In this document: positions 1 through 5,280 of the stretch, in pieces
Layout: each line of letters begins with the position of its first letter
How positions within the stretch are numbered: position 1 is the first letter of the stretch
Assembly: GCA_944386375.1 (NCBI GenBank)
Contig: CALXAW010000090.1
Location: 1 to 5,297 of the forward strand
Direction of reading: 5' to 3'
DNA length: 5,297 nucleotides
DNA from: an uncultured Clostridia bacterium
GTDB taxonomy: Bacteria > Bacillota > Clostridia > TANB77 > CAG-508
Position numbers and translations under genes: made by a program
Notes under the pieces: generated by a model
What the model was told of the DNA's origin: nothing
The model's database searches: none
Seen by the model: only the letters and a program-made list of their open reading frames with translations

Positions 1-1
1 T

Positions 2-31
2 GATGGTCGCTTACGCGGTGTTGCAAAATAA
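2..31 (+). CDS. Possible last codons of an upstream gene (partial)
   Basis: Frame 2 is open from the window edge and reads DGRLRGVAK before a TAA stop. This stretch is clearly richer in G and C than the AT-rich DNA that follows, as expected if coding sequence ends here and a non-coding gap begins. Nine residues are too few to name a product. The other two forward frames also stop early: TGA at the very first base, and TAG near base 36. Another frame could therefore be the real one, or the stretch may not be coding at all. Confidence 0.22.
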   Translation, partial: DGRLRGVAK

Positions 32-91
32 TATATAGCTTTTTAAGGTAATAATTTTATTTGAACATGTAGTCGGAATATGGTAAAATAA

Positions 92-120
92 TTGCAATAT
101 TTAGCTAAAAAAGATATAAT
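92..120 (+). promoter_or_regulatory. Sigma-A-type promoter of the tetR-acyl-CoA synthetase operon
   Basis: A -35 like TTGCAA (92-97) and a perfect -10 TATAAT (115-120) are separated by exactly 17 bp, and the expected start point lies about 38 bp before the TetR start codon. The -35 sits inside the 8-bp palindrome ATTGCAAT (91-98). That could be part of an autoregulatory operator, since TetR regulators commonly bind palindromes in their own promoters, but it is short and unproven. The rest of bases 32-164 shows no gene and no clear hairpin. Confidence 0.7.
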
Positions 121-164
121 AACAAGCAGTATGATGCCTAATTATGTGAGGTGTTGAAAGAAAA

Positions 165-734
165 ATGAATAAGACAAAAAGAAAAATATTCGAAACTTCT
201 ATGAAATTATTTGCAGAAAAGGGTTATGACGCTACTAGTATTGAAGAGATTACTGCAACAGTCGGAGTAGCAAAAGGAACTTTATATTATCATTTTTCTA
301 GTAAAGAAGAAATTTTTAATTTTTTAGTCGAAGAAGGAATTAAGCTATTGCAAAATAGTATTGATATTAAAACTGCAAAATTTTCTAATTATATTGATAA
401 ATTAAAAGCAATTGTATTAATACAAATAAAGGTAGTTGTAAAATACGAGGATTTAATTACTATTTTGTTGAGTCAATTTTTGGGGAATGGAGCAAGAAAT
501 CAAAAGTGTCAAATGCATGTTTTTGAATATATTAATAAAATAGAACAAATCGTAGAGGAAGGAATTAAACTAGGACAGATAAAACAAGGAAATGCACAAG
601 TAATTGCTTCTGAAATTTATGGCTTGATATGTTCAACATTGGTATATAAATTAAGAAATTCCGGAGAAATTGATACTTTAAAATTATTTAAAGAATTTGA
701 AAATACAGTAATAGAAGGACTAAGAATAAAATAG
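165..734 (+). CDS. TetR/AcrR-family transcriptional regulator
   Basis: The 189-aa length is typical of the family. Residues 4-50 form the TetR DNA-binding domain, with the signature TSIEEITATVGVAKGTLYYH followed by FSSKEEIF; the recognition helix lies around residues 34-42 (GVAKGTLYY). The rest is a helical ligand-binding and dimerisation domain, which is not diagnostic at sequence level. The start is chosen because the HTH begins a few residues later and a GAGGTG Shine-Dalgarno lies at 148-153, although its 11-nt spacing is rather long. It is the first gene of an operon, only 15 bp ahead of an acyl-CoA synthetase. Firmicutes use TetR regulators such as FadR to sense acyl-CoAs and repress fatty-acid genes. 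By inference this protein may repress its own operon and respond to a fatty acid or acyl-CoA. The ligand is not shown by the sequence. Confidence 0.93.
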   Translation: MNKTKRKIFETSMKLFAEKGYDATSIEEITATVGVAKGTLYYHFSSKEEIFNFLVEEGIKLLQNSIDIKTAKFSNYIDKLKAIVLIQIKVVVKYEDLITILLSQFLGNGARNQKCQMHVFEYINKIEQIVEEGIKLGQIKQGNAQVIASEIYGLICSTLVYKLRNSGEIDTLKLFKEFENTVIEGLRIK

Positions 735-749
735 AAAAGGGGAGTAATC

Positions 750-2462
750 ATGAGAAAACCAATATATGATGTAATGAAATTTCGTGATTTAAAAGAAATG
801 CTACAAAAGTCTGGTGAGGTTTATGGAGATAGACCAGCCTATATTTTTAAGACAGAAGAAGAGGGAAAATTCAGAGAAATTACACATAAAGAGTTTAGAA
901 ATGATATTAATAATTTAGGAACAGCATTAATTGATTTGGGCTTGAAAAATAAAAGAATTGCTGTTATTTCAGAAAATAGATATGAATGGTGTGTTGCATA
1001 TTTGGCTATTGTTACAGGAACAGGAATAGTTGTGCCATTAGATAGAGCATTACCAGATAATGAAATAGAAAATTTAATTCTTCGTTCAGAAGTAGAAGCT
1101 ATTTTTTATTCTAATAAGTATAGTGAAGTAATGAATCGTTTAAAAGAACAAGGAAATACTAATATAAAATATTTTATTTCCATGGATTTAGAGCAAGAAC
1201 AAAATGGTATTTATGCAGAAAAACAATTAATTGACCAAGGAAAGAAATTAATAGAACAGGGGAATAGAGACTTTTTAGATGCCAAAATTAATGCAGAAGA
1301 AATGAGTATCATGTTATTTACTTCAGGTACAACAGCAATGTCAAAAGCGGTTATGTTATCTCACAAAAATATTTGTAGTAATTTAATAGATATTGCTTCT
1401 GTTATTAAAATAGATGAATATGATAGATTTTTATCATTTTTACCATTACATCATACTTTCGAATGTACAGTAGGATTCTTATATCCTGTTTCAAAAGGTG
1501 GAGCTATTGCGTTTTGTGAAGGAATTCGTCATATTGCGGATAACATTAAAGAGTTTCGAATTACTGCTATGATTTCTGTTCCAGTTCTTTTTGAAAACAT
1601 GTATAAGAAAGTAATGAAAGGAATTGAGAAAAAAGGAAAATTAGAAACTGTAAAAAAAGGAATTAAGATTAGTCAATTTTTACTAAAATTTGGTATTGAT
1701 ATTAGAAGAAAATTATTTAAAGAAATTCATGATAATTTAGGCGGTAAGGTTAGATTATTTGTAGCAGGAGGAGCTGCTTTAGACCCAGAAGCAGAAAAAG
1801 GATTTAATGCATTAGGATTTACGATGTACCAAGGATATGGATTAACAGAAAGTTCTCCAGTAATTGCCGCTGAGGATGATAAATATCAAAGATTAGGTTC
1901 TATCGGAAAGGCTTTTCCAAGTCTGGATGTAAAAATTGCAGAACCAAATGAAGAAGGTGTTGGAGAGCTACTAGCAAAAGGACCTACTATTATGTTAGGA
2001 TATTATGATAATGAAGAAGCAACAAAAGAAACCATTGAGGATGGATGGTTACATACAGGAGATTTAGCAAAAATTGATAAAGATGGATATATTTTTATTT
2101 GTGGTAGAAAGAAATTTGTTATTGTATTAAAAAACGGAAAAAATATTTATCCAGAAGAACTAGAAACATTGATTAATAAAATTGAAGGTGTTAAAGAATC
2201 TTTTGTTTATGGAAGACCAGAAGACGATGGAGATTATAAAATTTGTGCTAAAATTGTTTATGATAAAGAGTTGATGGAAGAACTTTATCATGAAAAAGAG
2301 GAAGAAAAGATAAAAGAAATTATTTGGCAAGAAGTGAAAAAAGTTAATAAAACAATGCCAGCTTACAAATATATTAGAGATATTATTGTAACAGAACAAG
2401 ATTTGATTAAAACGACAACCCAAAAAATAAAAAGGTTCGAAGAAATAAAAACTGTTACTTAG
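750..2462 (+). CDS. AMP-forming long-chain fatty acid-CoA ligase (acyl-CoA synthetase)
   Basis: This 570-aa member of the ANL adenylating superfamily would activate a carboxylic acid, probably a fatty acid, with ATP to an acyl-AMP and then form acyl-CoA in the cytoplasm. The adenylation core motifs occur in order. The P-loop is TSGTTAMSKAVMLSH (191-205, Lys199 kept), the A5 motif is YQGYGLTESSP (360-370, Glu367), and the A7 motif is GWLHTGDL (432-439, Asp438). The hinge and A8 region runs from Arg453 through KNGKNIYPEE to 470. The C-terminal catalytic lysine is Lys559 in TTTQKIKR. All key residues are present, so it should be active. The P-loop departs from the usual TSGTTGxPKG. A GGGGAG Shine-Dalgarno (739-744) lies 5 nt before the ATG, and the gene sits 15 bp after the TetR gene, so the two are almost certainly cotranscribed. 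Substrate chain length cannot be read from the sequence; 'long-chain' rests on overall resemblance to FadD/FAA1-type enzymes. No convincing terminator follows it. Confidence 0.92.
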   Translation: MRKPIYDVMKFRDLKEMLQKSGEVYGDRPAYIFKTEEEGKFREITHKEFRNDINNLGTALIDLGLKNKRIAVISENRYEWCVAYLAIVTGTGIVVPLDRALPDNEIENLILRSEVEAIFYSNKYSEVMNRLKEQGNTNIKYFISMDLEQEQNGIYAEKQLIDQGKKLIEQGNRDFLDAKINAEEMSIMLFTSGTTAMSKAVMLSHKNICSNLIDIASVIKIDEYDRFLSFLPLHHTFECTVGFLYPVSKGGAIAFCEGIRHIADNIKEFRITAMISVPVLFENMYKKVMKGIEKKGKLETVKKGIKISQFLLKFGIDIRRKLFKEIHDNLGGKVRLFVAGGAALDPEAEKGFNALGFTMYQGYGLTESSPVIAAEDDKYQRLGSIGKAFPSLDVKIAEPNEEGVGELLAKGPTIMLGYYDNEEATKETIEDGWLHTGDLAKIDKDGYIFICGRKKFVIVLKNGKNIYPEELETLINKIEGVKESFVYGRPEDDGDYKICAKIVYDKELMEELYHEKEEEKIKEIIWQEVKKVNKTMPAYKYIRDIIVTEQDLIKTTTQKIKRFEEIKTVT

Positions 2463-2483
2463 GGAAATGGTAAAATGGGGGAA

Positions 2484-2509
2484 TTTGACAAAAATGTAAA
2501 AATGTCGAA
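2484..2509. promoter_or_regulatory. Possible pair of Spo0A boxes in inverted orientation
   Basis: TGTCGAA at 2503-2509 is an exact match to the core Spo0A box. TTTGACA at 2484-2490 reads TGTCAAA on the other strand, one base away from that core. Together they make an inverted repeat with a 12-nt spacer. A 12-bp direct repeat, ACAAAAATGTAA, occurs at 2488-2499 and again at 2527-2538. The sites lie about 80-95 bp upstream of the -35 of the next gene. The motif is short and AT-rich sequence yields near matches easily, so this is only suggestive. Confidence 0.25.
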
Positions 2510-2581
2510 AACCCTTATTTTTTGTAACAAAAATGTAATATTTCTGTAATCAAAACTTAAAAATAAAATAAAGCAATTCTC

Positions 2582-2610
2582 TTGTAGTTTTTTGCTGATT
2601 CATGTATAAT
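2582..2610 (+). promoter_or_regulatory. Sigma-A-type promoter of the unknown gene at 2665
   Basis: A TTGTAG -35 (2582-2587) and a perfect TATAAT -10 (2605-2610) are separated by 17 bp. Transcription would start near 2617 and give a leader of about 48 nt ending in a strong Shine-Dalgarno. A weaker alternative lies upstream, with TTGTAA at 2522-2527 and TGTAAT at 2545-2550, also 17 bp apart, but its -10 lacks the conserved second A. The 202-bp gap between the ligase and this gene contains no ORF of note and no clear terminator hairpin. Confidence 0.75.
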
Positions 2611-2664
2611 AAAATATGAAATAGGAAGAAAGCTATCACGCGTAAGATAAAGGAGGTACATTAC

Positions 2665-3516
2665 ATGTCTAAATCTGGCATAGTAAATGTGAGAATGGTT
2701 ATCACAGAAGAAAAAATATTATCCAATATAGATAAAATCCAAAAAATGATTAATCCAAATAGTAAGAAACAAATAGTACAATTAGAAGAAGATACTTATT
2801 TTAAAGATTTAATAGAGTCTGTAAAAACATATTTAATAGAATATCCAAAAAAGAAAAATTTCCCTGCTAGTGTTTATAAAGCAGCTTATGGATTGGTAGA
2901 ATATGCTACCAATCAATTTGAAGAAAATACAAAGAAAATAGAAGAATTAATTAGACAAAGAGAACAAAATATTAGCTTAGCTGGAGATTTAAAAGAATTA
3001 GTAGAAGCAGTAGAAAATAAAGATAAAGATTGGAAAGATAAAGTAAAAAAAGCAGAAGAAAATTTCCCAGAAGATATTATAGAAACTTTAACTATTGTAG
3101 GAAAGGCAAAAGGAACAACTTCTCAAAACTATCAAGATGCTATTAAATTATTGAATGCAAGAATTAGTAATTTAGAAGCTAATTTACATATAGAAATAGA
3201 TATGGAAAGAATAGAAGATAGATCAAAAGCTTTAAGTTATATCGGAATAGAAGTAGCAGATGCTTTAAAATCAATTCCTACTCCAGTAGAAGAAGTACAA
3301 GAAACACCAGTAGAAGAAGAACAACAAGTTACAGTTGCAGAACAAGTAACACCAGAACAACAACAATACGTTCAAGAAACAACTTTTGAAGCTAAACCAA
3401 GTTTATGGCAAAGAATTAAAAATAGTAAATTTGTGAGAACCATTAGATATATCACTAAGATTAGAATTAGATTAGATTATTCTGCTTTACCAGAAGGTAG
3501 AGGAAATAATGAATAG
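2665..3516 (+). CDS. Hypothetical protein with acidic Pro/Glu/Gln linker and basic C-terminal tail
   Basis: I do not recognise this 283-aa protein. Residues 1-203 look mostly alpha-helical and highly charged, with likely coiled-coil stretches near 84-135 (EENTKKIEELIRQREQ, VENKDKDWKDKVKKAEEN) and 158-190. Residues 204-242 form a low-complexity linker rich in Pro, Val, Glu and Gln, with TPVEE repeated (206-210 and 214-218). Residues 244-272 are a basic, partly amphipathic tail containing LWQRIKNSKFVRTIRY and KIRIRLDY, followed by LPEGRG. There is no signal peptide and no clear transmembrane helix, so it is probably cytoplasmic. The tail could touch the membrane or a nucleic acid, but that is inference. 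The start is well supported: AAGGAGGT at 2650-2657 lies 7 nt before the ATG, whereas Met11 has no such site. It has its own promoter and stands alone. A hairpin 8 bp after its stop has been split by the downstream IS. Confidence 0.85.
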   Translation: MSKSGIVNVRMVITEEKILSNIDKIQKMINPNSKKQIVQLEEDTYFKDLIESVKTYLIEYPKKKNFPASVYKAAYGLVEYATNQFEENTKKIEELIRQREQNISLAGDLKELVEAVENKDKDWKDKVKKAEENFPEDIIETLTIVGKAKGTTSQNYQDAIKLLNARISNLEANLHIEIDMERIEDRSKALSYIGIEVADALKSIPTPVEEVQETPVEEEQQVTVAEQVTPEQQQYVQETTFEAKPSLWQRIKNSKFVRTIRYITKIRIRLDYSALPEGRGNNE

Positions 3517-3523
3517 ATAATAG

Positions 3524-3540
3524 AAGCTAGGAATAAAATC
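3524..3540 (+). terminator. 5' half of an intrinsic terminator split by the IS
   Basis: The arm AAGCTAGGA (3524-3532) starts 8 bp after the stop of the unknown gene and is followed by ATAAAATC, the target duplication. Its partner TCCTAGCTT is now at 5219-5227, beyond the IS. Joined without the IS they form a 9-bp perfect stem with an ATAAAA loop, extendable by G-U and A-U pairs and followed by a short run of T. The position and shape fit a terminator, although the T tract is short. As it stands, this half cannot fold with its partner across 1.7 kb. Confidence 0.6.
3533..3540. repeat. Left copy of the 8-bp target site duplication
   Basis: ATAAAATC directly abuts the left terminal inverted repeat and is repeated exactly at 5213-5220 after the right one. 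Eight base pairs is the duplication length known for the IS66 family. Confidence 0.93.
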
Positions 3541-3568
3541 GTTACTGTTCAGACTAGAAAAATAAAAA
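3541..3568 (+). repeat. Left terminal inverted repeat of the IS66 element
   Basis: It begins GTTACTGTTCAGACTAGAAA and matches the reverse complement of 5185-5212 at all 28 positions; the next base differs. It lies downstream of the transposase stop and is the presumed transposase binding and cleavage end. Confidence 0.95.
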
Positions 3569-3604
3569 TATCCTTATTAGCTATATGCTAACAGGGATAT
3601 TTTT
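3564..3604. terminator. Bidirectional terminator at the end of the transposase gene
   Basis: AAAAATATCC (3564-3573) pairs perfectly with GGATATTTTT (3595-3604). Inside, TTAGC (3577-3581) pairs with GCTAA (3587-3591) around a TATAT loop. One mismatch and one G-U pair separate the two blocks, giving a stem of about 17 bp. On the minus strand the stem is followed by ATTTTTC, and on the plus strand by ATATATG after five T. The hairpin overlaps the transposase stop codon and the inner end of the left inverted repeat. It would end the transposase mRNA and also stop plus-strand transcripts coming from the unknown gene. Confidence 0.75.
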
Positions 3605-5071
3605 ATATATGTTTGATATTTCATTATAGAAATTTCTTCCTTGTTTTTTTAATGTTCCTATAATACTTTTTATGTTTGAGTATATATTCATTCCTTGCAT
3701 ACTATTAAAATGTCCAGATATTTTTTGTTTTATCTTAAAATGTCTTATATCTCTTTCTGCTAAATTATTATCAAATGGCACACTAAAATCATAAAGAAAC
3801 ATTAAATGATTTTCTTTATATTTTTTTAGTCTATTTAATAATCTTTGTTCATCTTGTCTTAAATACTTTGATTTTATCTTTTTGTTTTCTTCATATCCTT
3901 CCTTCAGTATTTCATCATATCTTTGAGAATATTTTTTCAGTTGTTTTTCTTTTAGTTTATTTATCCCTTTTTCTTTTAATTCTTTTCTATATTCATTTAA
4001 TTGACACAAAAATGAACGCATTTTTAATGCCCATTTGTTTCCTGTATTTTCATTACATCCTTTTAGATATCTTGATACATGTACATTACATTCTATATGT
4101 TTGCTTCCATAATTATACATTACTGTTTCATGGTCATGTACTAACTTTCCAGTATATCTATTTAATATATTGCTTTCTTCTATATATTTTTTCCCTTTCC
4201 CATATGTTGGTACTAGCAACATTACTTTTTCTGTTGAGTATGTTCTTACACATGCATTCTTATTTTCGCATCTTCCTGTTGTTCCATCTGTATGCATTAT
4301 TTCTGAATTCAACAATTTATTTTTTATATTCTCTATTAAATATTTACTTTTATTATCTAATTCTTTCATAAAGTTTACTACGCTTCCTTTTGATAATTGT
4401 ATTTTTCCATGACTAATACAACTAACAAAATTTGTTAGCCTATCTAATGCTACTACTCCTTCTGTATTTAAGATTGCACACATTGTTTTTAGTTCTTCTC
4501 CATATTGTACATCTGTCTTAAATTCTTTTGGAATATTATATTTTCCATTTTTATCTTTGTAAAATCTATATTCTTTTGCTATTACATCTACTTCTATATC
4601 TAATATATATTTTGATATATATTCTTTTTGAACATCTCCTTTATGAATTACTTCTGTTTTAAATTCTCCTTTTTTTATTTTTTCTTCAACTATATTTTTG
4701 CTTAAAAAATGTGCTTTATGTCCTTTCTGTCCTCCTGCTTTTTTATTTGTTTTTTCTCTATTATTAGGTATATTCCTTTTTATATCACTTGATGGTGGCT
4801 TTGATGAATTATTGCTATCATTATTTATTTGCTTTTTTAATCTATCTACTTCGTTTGTTAATTTTTGATTCTTACCTTTTAATTCTTTATTTTCTTTTTC
4901 TAAAACTTCAATTTTTTGTGTGAAATATTCCTTTTGTTCCTTTAATTGCTTTTTAAACTTTTTCTCAGTTCTTTTTTCTATGGTTTTTACTTCACTTGAT
5001 AAATTATCGCACTTTAACATTAGTTCTTGTACTTGTTTGAATAAATCTTTTGAATAATCTGATTTTGCCAT
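3581..5071 (-). CDS. tnpC: IS66-family DDE transposase (TnpC type)
   Basis: This 496-aa protein would cut and join the element's ends. Residues 8-84 are a Lys/Glu-rich coiled coil (leucine-zipper-like, probably for oligomerisation). Next come the family hallmarks NSSKPPSSD (88-96) and GGQKGHKA (113-120). The catalytic triad is visible: Asp262 in MHTDGT, Asp313 in LVHDHE, and Glu439 in NNLAERD, the last being the classic IS66 context with R440 and downstream KQKISGHF. The zinc-finger region between about 130 and 190 lacks the CxxC pairs seen in many IS66 transposases. The length is normal and no frameshift is present. The start is supported by GGTGAT five bases upstream on the minus strand, a match to the 3' part of the Shine-Dalgarno, and by the coiled coil starting immediately. 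A second, imperfect AAAGG lies farther out. The gene has no tnpA or tnpB partners. Confidence 0.96.
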   Translation of the reverse strand: MAKSDYSKDLFKQVQELMLKCDNLSSEVKTIEKRTEKKFKKQLKEQKEYFTQKIEVLEKENKELKGKNQKLTNEVDRLKKQINNDSNNSSKPPSSDIKRNIPNNREKTNKKAGGQKGHKAHFLSKNIVEEKIKKGEFKTEVIHKGDVQKEYISKYILDIEVDVIAKEYRFYKDKNGKYNIPKEFKTDVQYGEELKTMCAILNTEGVVALDRLTNFVSCISHGKIQLSKGSVVNFMKELDNKSKYLIENIKNKLLNSEIMHTDGTTGRCENKNACVRTYSTEKVMLLVPTYGKGKKYIEESNILNRYTGKLVHDHETVMYNYGSKHIECNVHVSRYLKGCNENTGNKWALKMRSFLCQLNEYRKELKEKGINKLKEKQLKKYSQRYDEILKEGYEENKKIKSKYLRQDEQRLLNRLKKYKENHLMFLYDFSVPFDNNLAERDIRHFKIKQKISGHFNSMQGMNIYSNIKSIIGTLKKQGRNFYNEISNIYKNIPVSI

Positions 5072-5086
5072 AATTTATCACCAACC

Positions 5087-5119
5087 TTTCATTAATGGTA
5101 TTATATACCATTAATGAAA
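5087..5119. promoter_or_regulatory. Perfect 14-bp palindrome just upstream of the transposase, holding a possible -10
   Basis: TTTCATTAATGGTA (5087-5100) pairs exactly with TACCATTAATGAAA (5106-5119) around a 5-nt loop. Read on the minus strand, the centre contains TATAAT (5105 down to 5100) preceded by TGG, so an extended -10 promoter for the transposase is possible. I see no good -35 at 17 bp. No T run follows on either strand, so it is not a terminator. If transcription starts inside the palindrome, the native mRNA would carry only one arm, while transcripts from outside would carry the whole hairpin next to the ribosome binding site. The promoter role is inference. Confidence 0.5.
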
Positions 5120-5155
5120 AAAAGTCTGTAACACTATTATTTCTTTAGTGTTACA
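5117..5155 (-). terminator. Minus-strand terminator guarding the IS right end
   Basis: TGTAACACTA (5127-5136) pairs with TAGTGTTACA (5146-5155) in a 10-bp perfect stem with a 9-nt loop. On the minus strand the stem is followed by GAC and seven T (complement of the A run 5117-5123), an intrinsic terminator pattern. No T run follows on the plus strand. It lies upstream of the transposase gene and points inward, so it would stop outside transcripts before they reach the transposase. Many IS elements block such impinging transcription, usually by hairpins that hide the start site. Confidence 0.7.
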
Positions 5156-5170
5156 AACTCTGTAATATTC

Positions 5171-5179
5171 TGTGGATAA
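5171..5179 (-). promoter_or_regulatory. DnaA-box-like 9-mer next to the right inverted repeat
   Basis: The minus strand reads TTATCCACA, a perfect match to the consensus DnaA box, 5 bp inside the inner edge of the right 28-bp repeat. A single 9-mer can arise by chance. DnaA binding at an IS end is known for the IS50 outside end, so a host-factor site is conceivable but unproven. Confidence 0.35.
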
Positions 5180-5184
5180 CTATT

Positions 5185-5212
5185 TTTTTATTTTTCTAGT
5201 CTGAACAGTAAC
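5185..5212 (-). repeat. Right terminal inverted repeat of the IS66 element
   Basis: Read on the minus strand from 5212 it begins GTTACTGTTCAGACTAGAAA and matches the left repeat at all 28 positions. It lies upstream of the transposase gene. Confidence 0.95.
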
Positions 5213-5220
5213 ATAAAATC
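5213..5220. repeat. Right copy of the 8-bp target site duplication
   Basis: ATAAAATC is identical to 3533-3540 and directly abuts the right inverted repeat, fixing the outer boundary of the element. Confidence 0.93.
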
Positions 5221-5229
5221 CTAGCTTTT
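5219..5229 (+). terminator. 3' half of the split terminator
   Basis: TCCTAGCTT (5219-5227), followed by TT, is the reverse complement of the arm at 3524-3532. Its first two bases come from the duplicated target. It originally closed the hairpin after the unknown gene and is now stranded beyond the IS. Confidence 0.6.
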
Positions 5230-5251
5230 GAAATAAAATTACAAAAAAGTA

Positions 5252-5280
5252 TTGACAAGGTGAATAAAATAGTTTATACT
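5252..5280 (+). promoter_or_regulatory. Near-consensus sigma-A promoter for a gene beyond the window
   Basis: A perfect TTGACA -35 (5252-5257) and a TATACT -10 (5275-5280) lie 17 bp apart, with an A-rich stretch (5231-5248) upstream that could act as an UP element. Transcription would start near 5287 and run off the window; no start codon is visible before the end. The IS ends 39 bp upstream of the -35, so the core promoter is intact, but anything that acted from farther upstream is now IS sequence. Confidence 0.75.

Larger units (their letters stand above)
3541..5212 (-). mobile_element. Complete IS66-family insertion sequence, single-gene type
   Basis: The 1672-bp element is bounded by 28-bp perfect terminal inverted repeats and flanked by an exact 8-bp direct repeat. 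It holds one intact transposase ORF on the minus strand. The accessory genes tnpA and tnpB of classical IS66 elements are absent, and there is no room for them. This matches the short subgroup of the family that has only the DDE transposase (ISBst12-like). Its ends start with GTTA rather than the GTAA usual in classical IS66. The perfect repeats, intact duplication and open reading frame point to a recent insertion that may still be mobile. It carries hairpins at both ends that would insulate it from outside transcription. Confidence 0.95.

Noticed and set aside
2160..2423. 87-aa open frame on the minus strand
   Set aside because: It lies wholly inside the acyl-CoA synthetase gene, antisense to conserved C-terminal sequence, and its Phe/Ile/Asn-rich translation is what the complement of Lys/Glu-rich AT-rich coding gives.
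2461..2525. Terminator after the acyl-CoA synthetase ending in CCCTTATTTTTT
   Set aside because: The T-rich stretch is there, but only GGG/CCC can pair across a long loop and no stable stem forms, so I do not call it.
2488..2538. Repeated ACAAAAATGTAA as a start of a CRISPR or iteron array
   Set aside because: There are only two copies, 39 bp apart, in very AT-rich sequence, with no further copies or regular spacing.
3868..4371. 167-aa open frame on the plus strand with a hydrophobic, membrane-like translation
   Set aside because: It is antisense to the transposase. Its Leu/Phe/Ile/Tyr-rich sequence mirrors the Lys/Glu/Asn-rich coding strand, and it has no ribosome site or family match.
4170..4412. 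80-aa open frame on the plus strand
   Set aside because: It is another antisense shadow within the transposase, without a Shine-Dalgarno or recognisable sequence.
5087..5119. Palindrome read as an intrinsic terminator
   Set aside because: The stem is perfect, but neither strand has a T run after it; the nearby T7 belongs to the adjacent hairpin at 5127-5155.
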